Assembly (NCBI GenBank): GCA_019322895.1
Contig: JAHWHZ010000003.1
Span: 183,874-247,873 of the forward strand
Reading direction: 5' to 3'
Origin: Candidatus Woesearchaeota archaeon
GTDB lineage: Archaea > Nanobdellota > Nanobdellia > Woesearchaeales > ARS49
DNA length: 64,000 nt
Below, piece by piece: positions 45,117 through 55,162 of this stretch. Below the pieces are notes generated by a model, which was given only the letters and a program-made list of their open reading frames with translations, made no database searches and was not told the DNA's origin. Position numbers and translations under genes: made by a program. Each line of letters opens with the position of its first letter. The first letter of the stretch is position 1.

Positions 45117-45527
45117 ATGGAAGAAGATCCAATAAAGGCATACAGGCCGATGCTAAAAAATGGCACACCTGCAGATGTTACTGTTGATGAGATACTTGAT
45201 GATCTTGGTCAGGTATATTACATCAGAAGAATTGATCCTAAGGATATGATGTTCACAGACGACGCCGTATTAAGAAAATACATGTCTGAGAAAGTGAGAT
45301 ATGCTTATGAAAACAGCCCGCAGGAACTACAGCCATTGATGCAGCTGCTTCTGAAATATGCTTTTGAGATTGGAGAAGAGATTGAAGAATATGCCGCAGG
45401 AAGAATCAAAAGAGAGCAGATTCCTCTGGAAAATAATGTTGAGAATGATTTAATCATCGGATTATTGGTTCTGCTAAGCAAAGACACATTTATTGGCAAG
45501 AGAACAATGTATTGGGAAGAAGATTGA
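45117..45527 (+). CDS. Hypothetical acidic protein
   Basis: A 136-residue protein. The same frame is open through the end of the ATPase gene, but ATG 45117 matches the TATA spacing and the upstream residues look like an out-of-frame translation. Acidic, largely helical: E-E-D-P-I-K-A-Y-R-P-M at the start, then T-V-D-E-I-L-D-D-L, a long helix around F-E-I-G-E-E-I-E-E-Y, and a hydrophobic helix D-L-I-I-G-L-L-V-L-L near the end. No family recognised. Confidence 0.65.
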   Translation: MEEDPIKAYRPMLKNGTPADVTVDEILDDLGQVYYIRRIDPKDMMFTDDAVLRKYMSEKVRYAYENSPQELQPLMQLLLKYAFEIGEEIEEYAAGRIKREQIPLENNVENDLIIGLLVLLSKDTFIGKRTMYWEED

Positions 45528-45528
45528 A

Positions 45529-45825
45529 TTATTCTGTTTTAGATTCTTCTTCGCCTTTTTCAGGCTCTTTGTCAAAATCTGTCTTCCAGTCCAGAGTTGT
45601 TTCTAATCCAGAAAGTTTTAATTTTTTTGCATCAGGATGATAATGCTTCTGCAGCATATCCATCACTTCTACGAAAGCAGTATCTTCAGGACCAAGCCCT
45701 ATGTCCAGTCTTGCTTGAAGCAATTTAACCAAGTCTGCAGGATCTTTCTCATAAATTCCCCTTAAATATTCAATATCATTAAGGCCGCCTAATTGGCTTT
45801 TGTATTTTTCGTCTTGTTCTACCAT
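45529..45825 (-). CDS. Small acidic protein at the end of the surface-protein operon
   Basis: A 98-residue soluble protein starting 1 nt after the stop of the giant surface protein gene. It has a helical core (L-N-D-I-E-Y-L-R-G-I-Y; D-L-V-K-L-L-Q-A-R-L) and a Glu-rich C-terminus. No export signal, so it stays in the cytosol. It may be a regulator or chaperone for the two exported proteins; no family recognised. Confidence 0.6.
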   Translation of the reverse strand: MVEQDEKYKSQLGGLNDIEYLRGIYEKDPADLVKLLQARLDIGLGPEDTAFVEVMDMLQKHYHPDAKKLKLSGLETTLDWKTDFDKEPEKGEEESKTE

Positions 45826-45826
45826 T

Positions 45827-48800
45827 TTAAAGCAAAATTACACTCGCCAAGAAATAAACAATCAAGCCGGCAATCACTACGCCCACAGTTATTCCTATTC
45901 CTACTGTCTGGCTGTCTTTTGGAAGCTTTGCCAATAAGCTTGCTGTGATGCCTTGTTTTACCTCTTCAACTTTCTCTTCGGGTGCTGGTTCTGGCTCTTT
46001 TTCTTCAGTTACTTTTATTTCTTCTTTCACAACAGGCTCTTCTTCCTCTTCCATTCCAAGCAGTTCTAGACTGCCTAATGAAACAGGCGGTTGTACCAGC
46101 TCCATTGATTCCACGAATTTCTCAAACCGCATCTGAGCCCGTACATAATAATTATTCAATAAAATTATTCTCATGTCAGACATTCCGTCATTATCAAAGT
46201 CAAATTTCTTTGCATAAAAGTTTGGCAAAGAATAATCAACGTCTTTTATTGTGAAGTTTGCCTGCGTCCTGTCAACATTATTCATCCTTAAAGTGTGCGT
46301 CATATTATTAAGTGTGATTGTTGCAGTGTCTATCCTTCCTAATGTCCTGATTTCATAGACTTTTTCATCAAGATCTATCTTCCAGTTTCTTGAGTAGTAG
46401 GCGCTTCCACCGCCTCCGCCACCGCCACCACGGCGAATATTGCCTCCGCCACCGCCGCCTCCAGTGGTTACAGTGACTGGCCCGGTTTCAATATCAAATA
46501 ATCCTCTGTTATCTGTTACTGTTAAAGTGACTGTATATGTTCCTGTATTAGCATATTGGTGTGATGGTGTTACTCCTGTTCCAGTTGAATTGTCTCCAAA
46601 GTCCCAGGCATATGTCAAAGTATCTCCTGGATTTGGATCAGAAGAACCTCCTGCATTGAAGTTTACATTCTGGTTTACTCTTGGATTATTAGGCGAATAT
46701 GAAAAGTCTGCAGTTGGCGGCAAGTTAATTATGTCAGTAAGATTTATTGAGCCGTTCAGTGTGGCGTTATACGTTACATTACCTTGCACAATCACTCCAG
46801 AATAAATCACGTTGTTTGTTATGTTTGCATCTGTCACAGTTGCATTGAAGAGTTGTGAATGGTCTATTATTGAATTAGTTATGCGCGAATACCTCACTTC
46901 AGCATTGTATCCTGTCAGCATAGAGCCGAGTATTGTAGAGTTCCAGACAGACGCTCCTTCTAATATCTGCGAATCTTGTACAGTTGAATTATCTCTTACC
47001 AGACAGAATATTCCAGTGTCTCCTTCTAATGTTGAATTATCAATGTTAGACCTGTAAATCACACATCTGTCAACATCTGAATTAGTGAGCATCACATCAA
47101 ATGCAATTAAGGAATTGTCAGTTACTGTTGAATTGAGCACTGTTGCCACACGAATCTCAGAATCTGAGATAATTGAGTTGTCTACATTTGACACATCAAT
47201 CACTGAATGATCCACATTAGAGTATGTTACATTTGAATTTGTGATATTGCTGCTTCCGGTTATAGTGCTTCCAGTCAAATCACTTCCAGGATTTGGAGGG
47301 TCTACAAAGGAATTGATGATTGTGCAGTTGCTTCCTGCATAATTCTTTACAGTTGAATTGATTACAACGCAGTTTGTCAGTATTGAGCCGTTGATTAAAG
47401 AGTTTGTTGCATTAACGCTCTGCAGTGTGCTGTTGTCTGCTGTTGTTCCGTATAATATTGAATTGTTTGCAGATGCTCCGTTCTGCAGCACGCTGCCCTT
47501 CTCAATTATGTTCTGCACATTGTAATTCAAGTCACTATTGTTTGTGGCGGTTTCACCTATGCATGCCACATATACATTGTCCGCTCCAAGCACAAGCCCG
47601 CCTACTGTTCCTGAATGTGTTGTCTGTCCTGTTGTTGTGAAATCATTTGTCATTGCAGTGTATGCCTGGTCTGTCAATGACCACCTGCAGCTTGTGTTCA
47701 GTGTTGTTGTAAAATTTAATGTGAATGAAGTATTGATTGTTGAGCCAGATGCTGGGTTCCAGTTCAGTTTGCCGAATGGTGTTGCCACAAATACCCAGTG
47801 TGTCACTGAATCTGCTGAGTAATTTTGGGAGCCGGCATATGTTGCTGTTATGTTATATGCTCCTGGATTTGTTAATGGCCCCAAGTTCCATGCAGGAGGT
47901 ATATTTCCCTGCAGTGTTCCGTTGAAATACCATGCCACAGATGCTCCAGGTACATTTGTTGTTGCATTGATCAGTATCGTGCTGTTTATTGGAACATTCA
48001 GGTCTCCATTTGTTCCGTTCAAGGTCAAGACAAGGCCAGGTGATGCTTGTGTTATGTTTACTGTGATTGACATGTTGTCTGCCAGCCAGTTTCTGGTTTC
48101 TGGAACAGAGCAGAAATAATAATAGCTTCCTGCACCCAATACTCCAATGTCTGGATTAGACACTGGATTGCCATTTCTTGTCAATGTAGGTGTTGCATTT
48201 GAATCAAAAGAGCATTTCACACCTATCTGTGTTCCATACGGCGCAAACATTGTTAATCCTTGGGCGCTTGTGCAGTTCATGCAGCTCATGCTTCCGCCGC
48301 CAGGATTCTTGTCTATTGTATAATTATACCATGTACTGTTATAATGCAGACCGTGTCCTGTGAAGTTTGCATGCCACCTATACGTGTATGTTCCTGCGTC
48401 TAGATTAAAAAAGTTCACATAAAAATCATTGCCAGAGATATTGGAAGTGTAATTTGTTCCATTGAATTCCAGCCAGACTTCATCTATTGTTTCAGTTGGA
48501 TCTGGATGCAGTGCATTGCAGTCAATCAAGACCTGTGTGCTGAATTCATATGTCTTGTTTATATCATATGTTGTTGGTGATGTTGGTGTTGCGACTATTG
48601 TGTTGAATGTTATTGGCGGATGCGGGTATATTGTCAGGCTCCATGTCGTGTTTGAGCAGTTGTTTGCTTCTCCTGAATCATCGCAGAAGGTTATCAGTAT
48701 TGAATGATTTCCTGTTGCATTTGCTGTGAAGTTTATCCATCCTGAAACAGGATCAATGTCAAACAAGGATGTATTGTCATAGAATGTTATGACATCACCC

Positions 48801-49870
48801 ACATCTATATCAGATGCATTGAGTTTGTAAGAGAATGGCACGTCTTTCCATGCATGCTCAGGAAGTTCTGGGTCTCCAACAAGATAAGGAGCATCATTGA
48901 CAGGCGTTATGTTAATCATTACATTGTTGCTGGTATTGGAATAATTCTGGCCGTCAAATGCAGTGAAATTTATGTATAATATTCCGTTGAAGTTTGCTGC
49001 AGGCGTCAAAACAACTTCTGTTTTATTAGTATTTAGACTGGTTTGATAACCAACAGTCAAGTTAGGCACTGCAGGATTATGGAATGCTAAATTTAACAGA
49101 GAATTATCTACATCATAAAAATAATCTGATATGTTGAACAAGTAAGTGGTGTCTTCTGAAAAATTGATATTTGGTATTGTTGTATTGAATACAGGCGGGT
49201 CATTGACGCAAATAAGAGTCACTGTGAAATTTCCTTGTTTTGATAATTGCCCGTCAGACACTCGTATTGTTATTGTGCTGTTTGCTGCGCACAAGTCTTG
49301 TGTTGTGGTGTTGCATTCAAGCCATCTGTTATTAGCAATGCTGCAGTTAACCACAGAAGTGTTTGATTGGTTAAATAATGTAAAAGTAAGATTTTCATCA
49401 GCTGTCCAGGTATCATTGACATAATCCCAAAGGCTTGTTATATTATTATAGCCAGAATCCTCATTAATAAGGAAATTTGCTGGCAGCGTAAGACTAGGCG
49501 GAGTATTTGGTCCTGAAAAGGTAACTGTCAAAAAAGAGGAATTTTTGCTTTGGCTGTGGTCATAGGCAATTGCGTGATAGGTTTCGTTTTTTGCAGTGGT
49601 TGATATCCTTGTCTTTGTCAAGATGCAGCTTTTTGAATAACCGCAGTTCTTTGTTGTATTTAATACGCCGTCTATATATAGCTCTATCTTTGCAAGTCCT
49701 GCGCTTGCGCCCATGTCCCTTGCGCTTGCCCTTATTGTCACAGAGTGTGTCACACTTGTGCCAGGCAGTGCTGTTAATGCGATTGTTGGTGCTGGATCAA
49801 GCTGTGCGCTTGCCATTGCTGCGCAGGCTATCAAAATCACCAGTATTGGTATCAGTTTTATCATTTTCAT
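45827..49870 (-). CDS. Giant surface protein: cadherin-like, Ig-like, beta-helix and PKD domains
   Basis: A 1347-residue protein. Signal peptide 1-22 (A-M-A-S-A before Q-L-D-P); ATG 49870 overlaps the upstream stop, with a second Met two codons on. Residues about 110-415 are cadherin-like repeats with V-N-D-P-P and V-N-D-A-P boundaries. Ig-like domains follow (about 500-700, N-Y-S-A-D-S-V). A parallel beta-helix of short N-S-x-[IV]-x-x-S repeats spans about 801-1043, then a PKD domain (about 1049-1125) with Y-A-W-D-F-G-D. A Gly-rich linker, a beta-rich domain with [11 protein letters not shown] and an acidic segment precede the C-terminal membrane helix (about 1320-1345). It is likely a membrane-anchored adhesin or envelope stalk. 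Second gene of a three-gene operon. Confidence 0.82.
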   Translation of the reverse strand: MKMIKLIPILVILIACAAMASAQLDPAPTIALTALPGTSVTHSVTIRASARDMGASAGLAKIELYIDGVLNTTKNCGYSKSCILTKTRISTTAKNETYHAIAYDHSQSKNSSFLTVTFSGPNTPPSLTLPANFLINEDSGYNNITSLWDYVNDTWTADENLTFTLFNQSNTSVVNCSIANNRWLECNTTTQDLCAANSTITIRVSDGQLSKQGNFTVTLICVNDPPVFNTTIPNINFSEDTTYLFNISDYFYDVDNSLLNLAFHNPAVPNLTVGYQTSLNTNKTEVVLTPAANFNGILYINFTAFDGQNYSNTSNNVMINITPVNDAPYLVGDPELPEHAWKDVPFSYKLNASDIDVGDVITFYDNTSLFDIDPVSGWINFTANATGNHSILITFCDDSGEANNCSNTTWSLTIYPHPPITFNTIVATPTSPTTYDINKTYEFSTQVLIDCNALHPDPTETIDEVWLEFNGTNYTSNISGNDFYVNFFNLDAGTYTYRWHANFTGHGLHYNSTWYNYTIDKNPGGGSMSCMNCTSAQGLTMFAPYGTQIGVKCSFDSNATPTLTRNGNPVSNPDIGVLGAGSYYYFCSVPETRNWLADNMSITVNITQASPGLVLTLNGTNGDLNVPINSTILINATTNVPGASVAWYFNGTLQGNIPPAWNLGPLTNPGAYNITATYAGSQNYSADSVTHWVFVATPFGKLNWNPASGSTINTSFTLNFTTTLNTSCRWSLTDQAYTAMTNDFTTTGQTTHSGTVGGLVLGADNVYVACIGETATNNSDLNYNVQNIIEKGSVLQNGASANNSILYGTTADNSTLQSVNATNSLINGSILTNCVVINSTVKNYAGSNCTIINSFVDPPNPGSDLTGSTITGSSNITNSNVTYSNVDHSVIDVSNVDNSIISDSEIRVATVLNSTVTDNSLIAFDVMLTNSDVDRCVIYRSNIDNSTLEGDTGIFCLVRDNSTVQDSQILEGASVWNSTILGSMLTGYNAEVRYSRITNSIIDHSQLFNATVTDANITNNVIYSGVIVQGNVTYNATLNGSINLTDIINLPPTADFSYSPNNPRVNQNVNFNAGGSSDPNPGDTLTYAWDFGDNSTGTGVTPSHQYANTGTYTVTLTVTDNRGLFDIETGPVTVTTGGGGGGGNIRRGGGGGGGGSAYYSRNWKIDLDEKVYEIRTLGRIDTATITLNNMTHTLRMNNVDRTQANFTIKDVDYSLPNFYAKKFDFDNDGMSDMRIILLNNYYVRAQMRFEKFVESMELVQPPVSLGSLELLGMEEEEEPVVKEEIKVTEEKEPEPAPEEKVEEVKQGITASLLAKLPKDSQTVGIGITVGVVIAGLIVYFLASVILL
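46735..47470 (-). repeat. Beta-helix repeat region within the giant surface protein
   Basis: About 240 residues made of short rungs such as N-S-T-V-x-[10 protein letters not shown] and N-S-x-I-x-D-S. Asn-Ser pairs recur every 6-12 residues, consistent with stacked coils of a right-handed beta-helix. Confidence 0.65.
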
Positions 49871-52470
49871 TCTTTATTCTTTGAACCTAATGGTTTTGAC
49901 AAGTAAAAATAAATTCCGTTTGACTGTTCGTCTACAAGCAGGAATGATGTCCTGTTGAATTCTGTGCCAAATGAAAATCCATATTTCTTGATGTCAAGTA
50001 TCGCGCCGCAATTGAATTCCCGCGTGAGCAGCATGTCTTTGTACATTGCGTAAAATGCAATTGCTATGTCTGGCATGTCAAGCACTGCAGCGAGGCTTCC
50101 GAATTGCGTTGTCTTCGTCCTGCCCATTGCATTTTCTTTTCCAACTCCATAGTATCCAAGCACTGCAAAGCCCCATCCTTTCTTGTTGTCTATGCTGCCC
50201 AGTGCAAGGTTTCTCAGGCCTTGTTTTTCCATGAAGCCGAGCATGTCATCACTAAGCTCTGGCCTTGTTCCTGTCATGCGCGAGTTTTTTGTGCATAAAA
50301 AGTTCACGATGTTTGAGAGGTCTCCTGCTTTTCCTATCTTAAGCAATGCTCCTCCGCCGTAATTCCTGCCTTCATCCCTGTACATCATCAGCCAGGCATC
50401 TCCTGCAAGGGTTACATCGAGATTCAATGATTTTGATAATTTCAGCGGGCTTGCGTCAAGTCCTGCTGCAACATGTCCCTGCGTTGTCATCATCTTTCTG
50501 TCGTCTTCTTTTACTGTCTGCAGGGCAGTAAGTGCTGCCATGAATTTTTCATTCTTGTCAGACACTTTTGCTTCAATACCAAGATCTGTTTTTCTGTCAA
50601 TAATTGTTCTTTGGCCGGCAAATTTTGTTTCTTTATATTTATGGTCAACACGAACACCAGCATATCCTTTAAGATTTTCATTGAATAAGTTTAATTTTAG
50701 TGCTGCCAGCGCAGTCAAGCCCATTGTAAGCTCCCTGTCTACTGCGCTCCAGTCGCCTGTTTCAGAATAATTTCCATCAGGATCATTCTTGTTGATTATT
50801 TCCATCAAGGATTCTATGCTGGTTTCTGTTCTTATCCTGTCAAGGAATCCTGCAAGCCTTATTTTGAAATCTTTTGGAGCAAATTCTGCCCAGGTTGAAT
50901 ATTTTTCTGTTCTTTCTGAGTTTCTTACATTTGCAGTGTCTGTTATTTTCCAGTTAGGATCTTCATAGATTTCTTCCTGGTATTCTCTTTCATTGCTCTT
51001 GGAATCTTCCCAGGTTCCTCCGAAATCAAACAATTCTCTCAGGTCTTCATCTTCTGGAAGCTGGCTGAAAATTGCCCATGGCTTTAAGTCAAATACTAAG
51101 GAGAATAATCTTTTGTTTGAAAGGTTTCCTGCAGAATTTATCCATCTGTCATATTCCCTGAATGCATGAAATTTTGCGAGATTTCCCAGTCTTAAGCTCA
51201 GCCGCTCGCCGTCTCCTTCCCTGTTGTCTGCATCGCTTTCTTCTGCAACAAGCTTGCCTTCTATTTCAATATAAGAATCATGTCTTTTTTGTTTTTTGAA
51301 TGTGTTCAAGAAGCTGTTTCTTTTTGCTTCTGATCCTTTGTTTGGCATTTCCTCTTCCGGCTTTTCAGGAGCAGGCTTTTCAGGCTTTGGCTTCTCAGGC
51401 TTTGGTTTCTCAGGAGTTGGTTTCTTAGGAGCAGGCTTCTCAGTTGGCTTCTTAGGAGCTGGTTTTTTAGGAGCAGGCTTCTTAGGAGCCGGCTTGGCAG
51501 GCTTTTTGCCAAGAGCATCATATTTTTTATTTAATGCCTCTAGTTTTTTATCCAGTTTTGGCAGTTCTTTGTCAAAAAATCGTAATGCACTCTGTAATTC
51601 CGGGTCATCGCATTCTTTTATTGCTTCTTCTGCACCCCAGTATGCTTTTTGCGATTCTTTGTATTTTTGTATCTTGCTTTTCAAGGCGCCTATTTTGCCC
51701 TGCAAATCTGTTTTAGCGTCAGCATCATATTTTTTGCTTTCATCAAATTTTCTGCCTTCAGTATATAACTTGATTCCATTTTGATATAATTCATATTGTT
51801 TTGTCAGTAAATTAATTATGAAAAAGTCTTCTGGCGCTTTTGACTTTTTAATCAGTTCTTCAAGTGCTTTTATTTTTTTTCTAGCTTCAAATATGTCAAA
51901 ATCTTTTTTTGCAGTTTTTGCAGCAGTTTCTTGTTTGCGTGCAATAGCAAGCATTTCCTGCGCATATTGCAGTGATTCTGGAACAATCTTTTCTGCACTG
52001 TTAAATGCCGCATATTGTCTGCTCAAGAAAGATAATGCAGAGTCTTTTTCATCTGGCTTCAGTGTCTCTGCAACAGCAGCCATCAGCACCATTTGATTAT
52101 GATCTTTTTTCAGCTTGTCTAATTTTTGCTTTAATTTTTCGTCTTTTGCAAGTTTCTTGCTTTCCTGCACCAAATAATCCATATCACGCGGCTTTAATGT
52201 CTTGTCCTGATATGCGATTGTGCAGATTGTTTCTACAACCTTATCCAGGTTTTTATAATCATATCCCCTAACTTTTTTGCTTGCTTTCTGATATTTTTTT
52301 TGCAAGTCTTTAACTACAGTATCAATGACCTTGCCTGCTGTAGGTTTCTTCTCTTCAGCACCAGCAATATTTGGAAAAAAAGAAAATGCGCCTAATACAA
52401 GAGGTGCGATAACATATCTTACTGCTGTTTTCGCTACAGAACTTGCTGCTTCTTTCAAATACTTTGGCAC
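49867..52470 (-). CDS. Exported coiled-coil protein with Pro/Lys linker and beta-barrel-like C-terminal half
   Basis: An 867-residue protein starting at GTG 52470 after a GGGGG-type ribosome site. A signal peptide with a long n-region ends N-I-A-G-A near residue 38. Residues about 45-325 are helical and Lys/Glu-rich (coiled coil). Residues about 328-378 are a [PA]-P-[KE]-K-P repeat, a spacer typical of proteins crossing a cell wall. The last 480 residues are rich in amphipathic beta strands with turns of acidic residues ([25 protein letters not shown]) and an end [10 protein letters not shown], a layout reminiscent of outer-membrane barrels with a peptidoglycan-spanning linker. In an archaeon this is unexpected; a soluble beta-sandwich array is the alternative. 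First gene of its operon. Confidence 0.75.
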   Translation of the reverse strand: MPKYLKEAASSVAKTAVRYVIAPLVLGAFSFFPNIAGAEEKKPTAGKVIDTVVKDLQKKYQKASKKVRGYDYKNLDKVVETICTIAYQDKTLKPRDMDYLVQESKKLAKDEKLKQKLDKLKKDHNQMVLMAAVAETLKPDEKDSALSFLSRQYAAFNSAEKIVPESLQYAQEMLAIARKQETAAKTAKKDFDIFEARKKIKALEELIKKSKAPEDFFIINLLTKQYELYQNGIKLYTEGRKFDESKKYDADAKTDLQGKIGALKSKIQKYKESQKAYWGAEEAIKECDDPELQSALRFFDKELPKLDKKLEALNKKYDALGKKPAKPAPKKPAPKKPAPKKPTEKPAPKKPTPEKPKPEKPKPEKPAPEKPEEEMPNKGSEAKRNSFLNTFKKQKRHDSYIEIEGKLVAEESDADNREGDGERLSLRLGNLAKFHAFREYDRWINSAGNLSNKRLFSLVFDLKPWAIFSQLPEDEDLRELFDFGGTWEDSKSNEREYQEEIYEDPNWKITDTANVRNSERTEKYSTWAEFAPKDFKIRLAGFLDRIRTETSIESLMEIINKNDPDGNYSETGDWSAVDRELTMGLTALAALKLNLFNENLKGYAGVRVDHKYKETKFAGQRTIIDRKTDLGIEAKVSDKNEKFMAALTALQTVKEDDRKMMTTQGHVAAGLDASPLKLSKSLNLDVTLAGDAWLMMYRDEGRNYGGGALLKIGKAGDLSNIVNFLCTKNSRMTGTRPELSDDMLGFMEKQGLRNLALGSIDNKKGWGFAVLGYYGVGKENAMGRTKTTQFGSLAAVLDMPDIAIAFYAMYKDMLLTREFNCGAILDIKKYGFSFGTEFNRTSFLLVDEQSNGIYFYLSKPLGSKNKE
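51330..51500 (-). repeat. Pro/Lys/Glu-rich linker repeats
   Basis: Tandem 12-15-nt units encode [12 protein letters not shown] and K-P-E-K-P. Low-complexity DNA prone to slippage; encodes an extended linker. Confidence 0.7.
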
Positions 52471-52504
52471 TTTATCCCCCTGCTTGGTAGTAAGAAGCGA
52501 GTCA

Positions 52505-52520
52505 TATATAAAGTTTTCGA
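52505..52520 (-). promoter_or_regulatory. BRE/TATA promoter of the surface operon
   Basis: Minus-strand TCGAAAA-C-TTTATATA, one of the strongest promoters in the window. Expected start near 52486, leader about 16 nt. Confidence 0.6.
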
Positions 52521-52600
52521 TAAGTTAGTATTTTAGAGTAGTGAAACACCTTTTTTTGATTTTTTCGTCTAAAAACAGTGATTAAAACAAGAAAAAGAGA

Positions 52601-52891
52601 TTATTCGTCTTCCCCCCATGTCTCTTCATCGACTTCCCCTATGTCCTCCTCTTCAATCTCGTCTTCATCGATATACTGGCGGAATTCTTCCATGTATCTT
52701 TCTTCCTCAGAAGATTCTTTTTCTTTTTCTTCCTCATCATCAACAGGAAGATCCAGCAGGCCTATCTCTTGCTTCTGCACGACCTGATATCCTTTTTTTG
52801 ACTCTCGGATTTTCTTGGCTTTCTTCTTCTTGGTCTTCTTTTTCTTCTTAGATTTAGTTTTCTTTTTCTTGGCCTTCTTTTTCTTAGCCAT
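52601..52891 (-). CDS. Small highly charged protein (Lys-rich head, Glu-rich tail)
   Basis: A 96-residue protein. The first 30 residues are almost all Lys with some Ala/Thr; the last 50 are Glu/Asp-rich. An AAGGTGG site overlapping the end of the L15e gene precedes ATG 52891, so it is co-expressed with that ribosomal protein. Such bipolar proteins often associate with ribosomes or nucleic acids; no family recognised. The ORF is supported mainly by spacing and ribosome site, as low complexity makes coding evidence weak. Confidence 0.65.
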   Translation of the reverse strand: MAKKKKAKKKKTKSKKKKKTKKKKAKKIRESKKGYQVVQKQEIGLLDLPVDDEEEKEKESSEEERYMEEFRQYIDEDEIEEEDIGEVDEETWGEDE

Positions 52892-52902
52892 AAGCTACCA
52901 CC

Positions 52903-53478
52903 TTATTGTAATCTGTTTTTAGCTCTTCTGCTCGGCCTGGCTTTTACTGCACCTTTTCCTTTGTGCCTCAAGCCTCGGACCTTTCGTCCTGCGCTTGTCT
53001 TGCCTCTATGAACCCTTCGCGTATGCTGTTTGTTAGAAATCCATCCAAGGTTCTTGTCCTTCACTATTGCAGGATGTTTTTTATCAACGAGTATGATTTC
53101 AAACCAGTAATATTTGCCGTCCTTTGCAACCTCATATGAGTTAAGGACCTCACAGTTAGGGTATTTTTTGACTGCCCTCTCTTCTGCAATGAATCTGTAA
53201 TTTTTCCTTAGCGTAAGCCTCTGGCCAGCGTGTTTTGACCTTCTTCCACCGTATCTTTTCGGTCTTGTGTGGCTTCCGCGGGATATCCTCTGCCGTACAA
53301 CAAAGATGCCCTGCTTTGCCTTGTAGCCAAGAGATCTCGCCTTGTCAAGCTTTGTAGGCCGCTCTAATCTTACAGTCACAGGCTCTCTCCTAAATTGCAT
53401 CAATTTGCTTTTCCAAAGCTCTCCTAAATTAGCTTTTGGCTTCTTCCAAAGCCCCCTAATCTTCTGGTAAATTCCCAT
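52903..53478 (-). CDS. rpl15e: 50S ribosomal protein L15e
   Basis: A 191-residue protein, usual length for archaeal/eukaryotic eL15, a large-subunit protein absent from bacteria. Family signatures: M-G-I-Y-Q-K-I-R-G-L-W-K, R-L-E-R-P-T-K-L-D-K-A-R-S-L-G-Y-K-A-K-Q-G, R-P-K-R-Y-G-G-R-R, and K-K-H-P-A-I-V-K-D-K-N-L-G-W-I. Promoter TTTATAAAT on the minus strand at 53506-53514 gives a short leader. It heads a two-gene unit with the charged protein downstream. Confidence 0.97.
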   Translation of the reverse strand: MGIYQKIRGLWKKPKANLGELWKSKLMQFRREPVTVRLERPTKLDKARSLGYKAKQGIFVVRQRISRGSHTRPKRYGGRRSKHAGQRLTLRKNYRFIAEERAVKKYPNCEVLNSYEVAKDGKYYWFEIILVDKKHPAIVKDKNLGWISNKQHTRRVHRGKTSAGRKVRGLRHKGKGAVKARPSRRAKNRLQ

Positions 53479-53505
53479 CGTTATAGCTCTGGAAACAGTG
53501 GGGGG

Positions 53506-53514
53506 TTTATAAAT
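53506..53514 (-). promoter_or_regulatory. TATA box for rpl15e
   Basis: Minus-strand ATTTATAAA, 28-36 nt before ATG 53478; predicted start within a few bases of 53485. Confidence 0.5.
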
Positions 53515-53543
53515 GTTATGCTTGTAATCGCTATTCCTGAGTG

Positions 53544-53560
53544 TCGATAAATTTATATAC
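53544..53560 (+). promoter_or_regulatory. BRE/TATA promoter for the 53583 gene
   Basis: TCGATAAA plus TTTATATAC; the expected start near 53580 supports ATG 53583 over an in-frame start at 53541, which lies upstream of the box. Confidence 0.55.
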
Positions 53561-53582
53561 TTGCTGTCACATACTGCCTTTT

Positions 53583-54167
53583 ATGAAAGCAATACTCATA
53601 ACAGCAATAATCGTGGTTGTTATCTTAGCTGTTGGAGTGCCTGTTATATATTACGCAGTTAGTTCTGGAGATTCTGGAATGGTGACAAAGACCCTGCCTA
53701 CAGGACAAGCTGTCGGCAACGTAAACAAGGTTACCAAGACAGAAAGCGTAAAGACAACTGTGCCGGCCGAAGAGCCAGAAGAGGAAATGTCTGCAAAAGA
53801 GATGCTAGAGCAGATGCAGGACGATGAGACTACTGCAACACCTACTGCTTCCGGCAGCAAGGTAGGATACAGCATCAATTACCTTATTGAGCAGAGGAAA
53901 AAACAGGCGCAGGAAACATGCCAGCCACTTGTGGATGCAGCACAGAAAAAACTGGATGATGCAGAAGCAGAAGTTGCAGCCAAGAAAAAAGCATATGACA
54001 AGGCAAGAGATGATCTTGACGACGCAATCGATGCAGAAGATGAAGATGCAATCGAGGATGCAAGAGACGATGTAGAGACAGCAAAGAAAGCTTATGAAGC
54101 AGCTTTGCAGGCAAAGTTCGATGCTAATGAAGAATTGGTTGAAGCAAGAATCAACTGTGTAGTCTAG
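53583..54167 (+). CDS. Membrane-anchored coiled-coil protein
   Basis: A 194-residue protein from ATG 53583. An N-terminal hydrophobic helix (A-I-L-I-T-A-I-I-V-V-V-I-L-A-V-G-V-P-V-I) acts as an uncleaved anchor or signal. A Thr/Glu-rich spacer with an M-Q-D-D acidic patch follows. Residues about 115-185 form a long Ala/Asp/Lys coiled coil (A-A-Q-K-K-L-D-D-A-E-A-E-V-A-A-K-K-K) bounded by two cysteines (E-T-C-Q near 117 and N-C-V-V at the end), which could form a disulfide or dimer link. Function unknown. T-rich sequence after the stop probably terminates transcription. Confidence 0.75.
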   Translation: MKAILITAIIVVVILAVGVPVIYYAVSSGDSGMVTKTLPTGQAVGNVNKVTKTESVKTTVPAEEPEEEMSAKEMLEQMQDDETTATPTASGSKVGYSINYLIEQRKKQAQETCQPLVDAAQKKLDDAEAEVAAKKKAYDKARDDLDDAIDAEDEDAIEDARDDVETAKKAYEAALQAKFDANEELVEARINCVV

Positions 54168-54199
54168 ATTTTTTATTTTGTTATTATTTTTACAAACTT
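54168..54199 (+). terminator. T-rich terminator
   Basis: Several T runs without a stem follow the stop at 54167, upstream of the next gene's promoter. Confidence 0.4.
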
Positions 54200-54209
54200 T
54201 TTTATACTA
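54198..54209 (+). promoter_or_regulatory. TATA-like box for the DUF483-ligase unit
   Basis: CTTTTTTATACT, about 35-45 nt before ATG 54243, which also has an AAGAGGTG ribosome site. Confidence 0.4.
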
Positions 54210-54242
54210 ATTAGTCTGATTTCTGTTTAAAAGAGGTGCAAC

Positions 54243-55160
54243 ATGCCAAAGCAGGCGCTTATAAGATTTGCTGAGATTGCAAAAGGTTTTGATGACAGCG
54301 AAAGATTAAAGCTTATTCTTTTTGCTATTGGTGTAAAGCCTGCCACTTACGTCATCCTGAAGGTTGATCCAAACAACCTGTCTGAAAAATACCGCTTTGA
54401 GCAGAGGTTGAAGAACCTTGGAATAGTTTTTGTTGAAAGCAGGATGCGCGCTTATGAAGAGATTGACAAGATATCCAGAAACAAGATCATCTGGAAGATT
54501 AAAGGGGTATGGATCGGCTATGACCTGTTCCATGATGAAAAAGGATTGAAGCTTTTCAAGAAATACGTGACAAATGTTCGGCATCATGCAGACAAAAAAG
54601 CAGACTTGGTTGGGGGAAAGCTTTACGGCTACCCAAAATGCTGCATCAAGCAGTATATCCGAGAATCAGACTTGCAGTATCTTAAGAAAAATTACACTTA
54701 TTACGAGTATTACAAGAAGCTTTATGATACTGAGCGAAAATTTCCTTTTGTGATTCACACGCCTTGCTCTGCCAGCTGCAAAGAAAGCGCAAGACTGAAC
54801 AAGAGATACGAGAATGCTGTGAAAAAATATGCTTCTAATTTTTACAAGAAGTTTTCCAGTAAAAAAGTTTATTCAACTGACTTGATCGTGGATGCTCCTT
54901 CAGATATCCTGAAAGATGGCAAGTCAATCTGGCCTGTAAAAAACGCTTTTGAGTATTCTGTGATTGCAAAGAAGAAGTATAACAAACATTACTATCTATA
55001 TACTCATCTCACAAAAAGATTTTATGATTTTGGCACAGTTGTCAGCGCAAATGTGGCTATGCGATACCGTTATGCAGACATAAAAGTCAGCAAAGTTAAA
55101 AAAGAGATAAAGAATCTAATGCATATAAGGAAGTTTTTTGTTGTTGGAAGAGGATTTTAA
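54243..55160 (+). CDS. DUF483-like protein
   Basis: A 305-residue soluble protein. Middle region has L-Y-G-Y-P-K-C-C-I-K-Q-Y-I (about 136-148) and H-T-P-C-S-A-S-C-K-E-S-A-R-L (about 178-190), the paired Cys motifs I associate with archaeal DUF483. The four cysteines could bind metal. The N-terminal 120 residues are alpha/beta without a clear motif. The gene lies 2 nt upstream of the DNA ligase gene, so it may be involved in DNA metabolism. Function not established. Confidence 0.7.
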   Translation: MPKQALIRFAEIAKGFDDSERLKLILFAIGVKPATYVILKVDPNNLSEKYRFEQRLKNLGIVFVESRMRAYEEIDKISRNKIIWKIKGVWIGYDLFHDEKGLKLFKKYVTNVRHHADKKADLVGGKLYGYPKCCIKQYIRESDLQYLKKNYTYYEYYKKLYDTERKFPFVIHTPCSASCKESARLNKRYENAVKKYASNFYKKFSSKKVYSTDLIVDAPSDILKDGKSIWPVKNAFEYSVIAKKKYNKHYYLYTHLTKRFYDFGTVVSANVAMRYRYADIKVSKVKKEIKNLMHIRKFFVVGRGF

Positions 55161-55162
55161 AG

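Noticed and set aside
51330..51500. A CRISPR array or microsatellite locus
   Set aside because: The repeats are codon-based Pro/Lys linker units inside a coding frame, without spacers. No CRISPR array was seen anywhere in the window.
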